Assembly (NCBI GenBank): GCA_963844395.1
Contig: CAWJNX010000002.1
Coordinates: forward strand, 682,001 to 746,000
Direction of reading: 5' to 3'
From: VRUE01 sp963844395
GTDB taxonomy: Bacteria > Actinomycetota > Thermoleophilia > Solirubrobacterales > 70-9
Length of the DNA: 64,000 nucleotides
Each line of letters opens with the position of its first letter. Within the stretch, counting starts at the first letter, position 1. The translations under genes were made by a program, and so were the position numbers. The notes beneath the pieces are model-generated. The model saw only the letters and a program-made list of their open reading frames with translations, had not been told where the DNA came from and ran no database searches. Positions 62,219 through 64,000 of this stretch are shown here, one piece after another.

Positions 62219-62478
62219 CAGGGGTTCCTCCTGGTGCCGTGCCGGGGGCGTGTCCGCGCCGCCCGGCGTTTCCTTTGCGTGTCTTTGAGCATACGTCCTT
62301 CACCGGCATCATGAACAGCTTGCAGGATCGCCGCCGTGTTGGAGGTCGCACCCGCCTCGCGCAGCGCCGCCAGGTCGCGGCATAGCTGCTCGTACTCTGC
62401 GGGCGTCGGCGTGATTTCGATGCAGGGGCGGCGGCCCTTCCCTTGGCCGGTTTGAGAGCGCGACGTCCGCTCGCTCAT
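62218..62478 (-). CDS. Small basic protein, ribbon-helix-helix-like
   Basis: 86 residues. A central segment (CIEITPTPAEYEQLCRDLAA, then TSNTAAILQAVHDAGEG) has one beta-strand and two helices in the order of an RHH DNA-binding unit. The ends are basic and probably disordered (RKRRAARTRPRHGTRRNP). It overlaps the recombinase start by one base and the replication-relaxation stop by 4 bases, so it is translationally coupled to both. A recombination directionality factor or an autoregulator would suit the position, but that is inference. No family recognised. Confidence 0.6.
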   Translation of the reverse strand: MSERTSRSQTGQGKGRRPCIEITPTPAEYEQLCRDLAALREAGATSNTAAILQAVHDAGEGRMLKDTQRKRRAARTRPRHGTRRNP

Positions 62479-63371
62479 CGCCCCGCTTCCGTGTCTTGGC
62501 TCCCGCCAAGCCAGTCCACCGCCCGATCCGGCTCGCCTACCTCACGAAAGATCGGGGCGAAGGGACCGCGATTCGTCAGATCGTCCAAGAGGCAAAAGCA
62601 GATCGTCACGCCGTAGGCGCTCGATAGCTCCGGGTTGCTTTCCAGTAGCACGAGCGCGATGTTTCGCCGACGAAGGAGCGCCTTGCGCGAGGCACCGGCC
62701 AAAGCACAGATCACAGGCGGAAAGGTCGGGTAGTGACTGCGCCACAGCGACTTGCCGCCTTTGTCGCGGGCGCGGTTAAGGCGGCCGTAGCGGGCCAGCT
62801 CGGCGACCAAGCGTTCAACCGAGAGCGTGGCGCGGTCCAACTCCACGAAGCGCTGCTCAAAGATGATGTCCCTCTCCTCGGAGCGCACGTAGCTCAGCAC
62901 CGCGTCGGCGATCAGCATCCGGCGAGCGCTGCCGCGACCCCGGTTGAGGGGATGGGCGATCTCATGCCGCCAAGAGAGCGGGCCGAATTCCTCGCCCCTC
63001 TCCCGCGCCGCCCGCAGGAAGCTGATCCCTACCTCGTTGACGCCGAGGGTGTGGGCGCGCAGCGGTCCCGCCGCCTGCTCGGGGCTTAGGACTTTCGGTC
63101 GGCGCTCCACTTCGCCGGCGTCGAGCGCCAAGTCAGCGCCGCGCTCGGTCAGGAAGTAGTGGCGGCGGGGAGCGTGGCGCACTTCTACGAAAGCGACCAG
63201 GCCCGCCCGCTCCAGGTAGGCGAGGACCTGCTGAGTGCGGCGCGGCGTGCGATTCGGGAAGTGGATCGCGTGAATCTGGGCGGTCGAGAGGATGCGATGC
63301 TCGCCAAGCGAGGCAAGCACCTCGGCCGTCGCCTCGGGCAGTCGCAGCTTCGCTGCCGCCTTCCAACTCAC
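62475..63371 (-). CDS. Replication-relaxation family protein
   Basis: 298 residues from GTG 63371, which overlaps the upstream gene's stop (GTGA). An N-terminal winged helix (VLASLGEHRILSTAQIHAIH, RTPRRTQQVLAYLERAGLVA) with a wing (RRHYFLTERGADLALDAG) is followed by a nuclease-like domain: HTLGVNEVGISFLRAA, RGSARRMLIADAVLSYV, RDIIFEQRFVELDRATLSVE and VICALAGASRKALLRRRNIA. This matches the Replic_Relax family (PF13814), which occurs on conjugative plasmids and integrative elements in Actinobacteria and Firmicutes. It is thought to help replication initiation or nicking. TTG at 63383 is an alternative start. Confidence 0.82.
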   Translation of the reverse strand: MSWKAAAKLRLPEATAEVLASLGEHRILSTAQIHAIHFPNRTPRRTQQVLAYLERAGLVAFVEVRHAPRRHYFLTERGADLALDAGEVERRPKVLSPEQAAGPLRAHTLGVNEVGISFLRAARERGEEFGPLSWRHEIAHPLNRGRGSARRMLIADAVLSYVRSEERDIIFEQRFVELDRATLSVERLVAELARYGRLNRARDKGGKSLWRSHYPTFPPVICALAGASRKALLRRRNIALVLLESNPELSSAYGVTICFCLLDDLTNRGPFAPIFREVGEPDRAVDWLGGSQDTEAGR

Positions 63372-63673
63372 GACGACCTCCAACCCCGCGACCGATTGAC
63401 GGCGAGGTGCTGCGGAGCCAGCGCCGAGCCGGTGATGATCGTCTGTGGTTCTGGTGTTGCAGGCACCGAGGCGATTCCGGTCGCCGAGGTGATGCAGAAG
63501 CGTTGCCGAACCAGCGCGGAGGTGTTAGCGCAGGCGTCGAGTGCAAGGGACGCGGAGAAGATCCAGAGGGTGACGACCAGGACCGCGACGATGTTTTGAC
63601 CCGGGGGGTGCAGTAGGAATGTCGGCAAATCGCCGAGCCCGCAAACGGCGCTGTGGTGGGGATTTGCAGCCAT
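63368..63673 (-). CDS. Small membrane/exported protein of the element
   Basis: Up to 101 residues. One hydrophobic segment (NIVAVLVVTLWIFSASLALD) is followed by a Cys and a 50-residue tail with three further Cys/Thr-rich stretches. The first 28 residues before the helix may not be translated, as the start ATG 63673 has no clear ribosome binding site. Its TGA overlaps the GTG of the replication-relaxation gene, the main reason for accepting it. No family recognised. Could be a signal-anchored component or lipoprotein-like (LALDAC), but the D before AC is atypical for a lipobox. Confidence 0.45.
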   Translation of the reverse strand: MAANPHHSAVCGLGDLPTFLLHPPGQNIVAVLVVTLWIFSASLALDACANTSALVRQRFCITSATGIASVPATPEPQTIITGSALAPQHLAVNRSRGWRSS

Positions 63674-63811
63674 TGGGCCTAGTCGAGCCGCGAAGCGACA
63701 GGGGAAAGGACAGGCGCAGCCACCCTCGAAGCCAGTGGCGAAGCGGCGGCGATGAAAATTCGAGCTCCATACTTAACGGAGCATCGAACCGCCCAAGTGG
63801 TCCCCCCTTTG

Positions 63812-63845
63812 CGCAATCGCGCAATTGCGCAATTGCGCGATTGCG
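63812..63845. repeat. 34-bp perfect palindrome with GCGCAATT-type iterons
   Basis: The first arm is CGCAATCGCGCAATTGC and the second is its exact complement, with no loop. Inside it the word CGCAAT/ATTGCG recurs several times, giving an iteron-like cluster. It is upstream of the leftward operon and could bind a repressor, the RHH-like protein, or a replication initiator. Confidence 0.85.
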
Positions 63846-63936
63846 GGTGAGCCGCCCCGTAAGCGGGGAGTGAAGTCGTGGTGTCAATGCTGCTCTCATG
63901 CCAACCAGACAGAGCAGCGCGGGATGAAAGTGGTCG

Positions 63937-63958
63937 TAACTACGTGCGCACGTAGTTA
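63937..63958. repeat. 22-bp perfect palindrome
   Basis: TAACTACGTGC and its exact complement GCACGTAGTTA are joined without a loop. It is 91 bases from the 34-bp palindrome. An uninterrupted palindrome of this size is typical of a dimeric repressor operator. Confidence 0.85.
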
Positions 63959-64000
63959 TGCCCGCTTCGCGACTCAAGCCAAGCGGGAGGCGACACAGAG

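Larger units (their letters stand above)
60608..64000. mobile_element. Integrated element with large serine recombinase (right end outside the window)
   Basis: Four overlapping leftward genes (small membrane protein, replication-relaxation protein, RHH-like protein, serine recombinase) occupy 60608-63673. A palindrome-rich control region lies to their right. The left boundary is placed where the recombinase 3' end meets the ferredoxin 3' end. The 7-mer GAGCAAG occurs at 60614 and 60661, with its complement at 60643-60649, so an att site may lie within about 60610-60670. The second boundary is beyond 64000. Plasmid, ICE or phage origin cannot be decided from what is visible. Confidence 0.7.
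63674..64000. other. Non-coding control region of the element
   Basis: About 330 bases with no convincing gene; a 150-codon frame at 63525-63977 on the minus strand shows no domain and overlaps a better gene. The region holds a 34-bp perfect palindrome, a hairpin CCCCGTAAGCGGGG near 63858, and a 22-bp perfect palindrome. Its base composition is less GC-rich than the rest of the window. Confidence 0.6.

Noticed and set aside
63525..63977. 150-codon minus-strand frame at the right edge
   Set aside because: Covers both palindromes, has no domain or ribosome binding site, and overlaps the better-supported small membrane protein gene in another frame.

Overview
The window is a high-GC bacterial chromosome segment, almost certainly actinobacterial. 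Markers are a single-protein PafB-PafC fusion, an Lhr helicase, CIRCE-controlled groESL, many GTG/TTG starts, and TANNNT boxes 6-8 bases before start codons with no Shine-Dalgarno site. My best inference is Thermoleophilia (Solirubrobacterales-like), but nothing in the sequence proves it. About twenty genes are split by small frameshifts, almost all equivalent to one extra base. They fall in genes that should be indispensable (folP, rmlA/B/D), so I read most as sequence or assembly errors in a draft genome, not gene decay.

Layout. 0-14.7 kb is mostly housekeeping: a HAD phosphatase, folP, an MrfA-type helicase, two LOG-fold proteins, a GH15-like protein, tRNA-Phe, an Mrr_N protein, an arsR-arsC-DUF3817 operon ending in a broken M15 peptidase, an HD nuclease, PafBC, an MBL hydrolase and a delta-60 repeat protein. 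14.8-19.6 kb has a penicillin-acylase-family enzyme, a DUF1906 secreted glycosidase-like protein and a flavin-reductase-like protein. 19.6-45.9 kb is a large exopolysaccharide locus: glycosyltransferases, two polymerase/ligase-type membrane proteins, a flippase, rmlA-rmlD-rmlB-rmlC for dTDP-L-rhamnose, a polyprenyl-phosphate sugar transferase, an acyltransferase, and three scattered paralogous secreted clan GH-A proteins sharing a C-x-F-C-D motif. These would make, export, polymerise and possibly trim a rhamnose-containing polymer. Near 44.33 kb two genes are truncated head-on at one junction.

45.9-60.6 kb carries lhr (with two in-frame palindromic insertions), a Crp/Fnr regulator, pcm, an RTX-like beta-roll protein, ASCH and SRPBCC proteins, CIRCE-groES-groEL-terminator, a DUF559 nuclease-fold gene bracketed by two near-identical 49-bp palindromic repeats (a third copy lies at 99-147), a GH26-like protein, an NAD(P)-binding protein and a 7Fe ferredoxin. 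From about 60.6 kb to the right edge lies an integrated mobile element: a large serine recombinase whose 3' end overlaps the ferredoxin 3' end, a small RHH-like protein, a replication-relaxation protein and a small membrane protein, all overlapping and reading leftward from a region with two perfect palindromes (34 and 22 bp).

The most novel-looking items are the repeat-bracketed DUF559 unit, the two palindromic in-frame insertions in lhr, the head-on truncation junction, and the palindromic control region of the mobile element.
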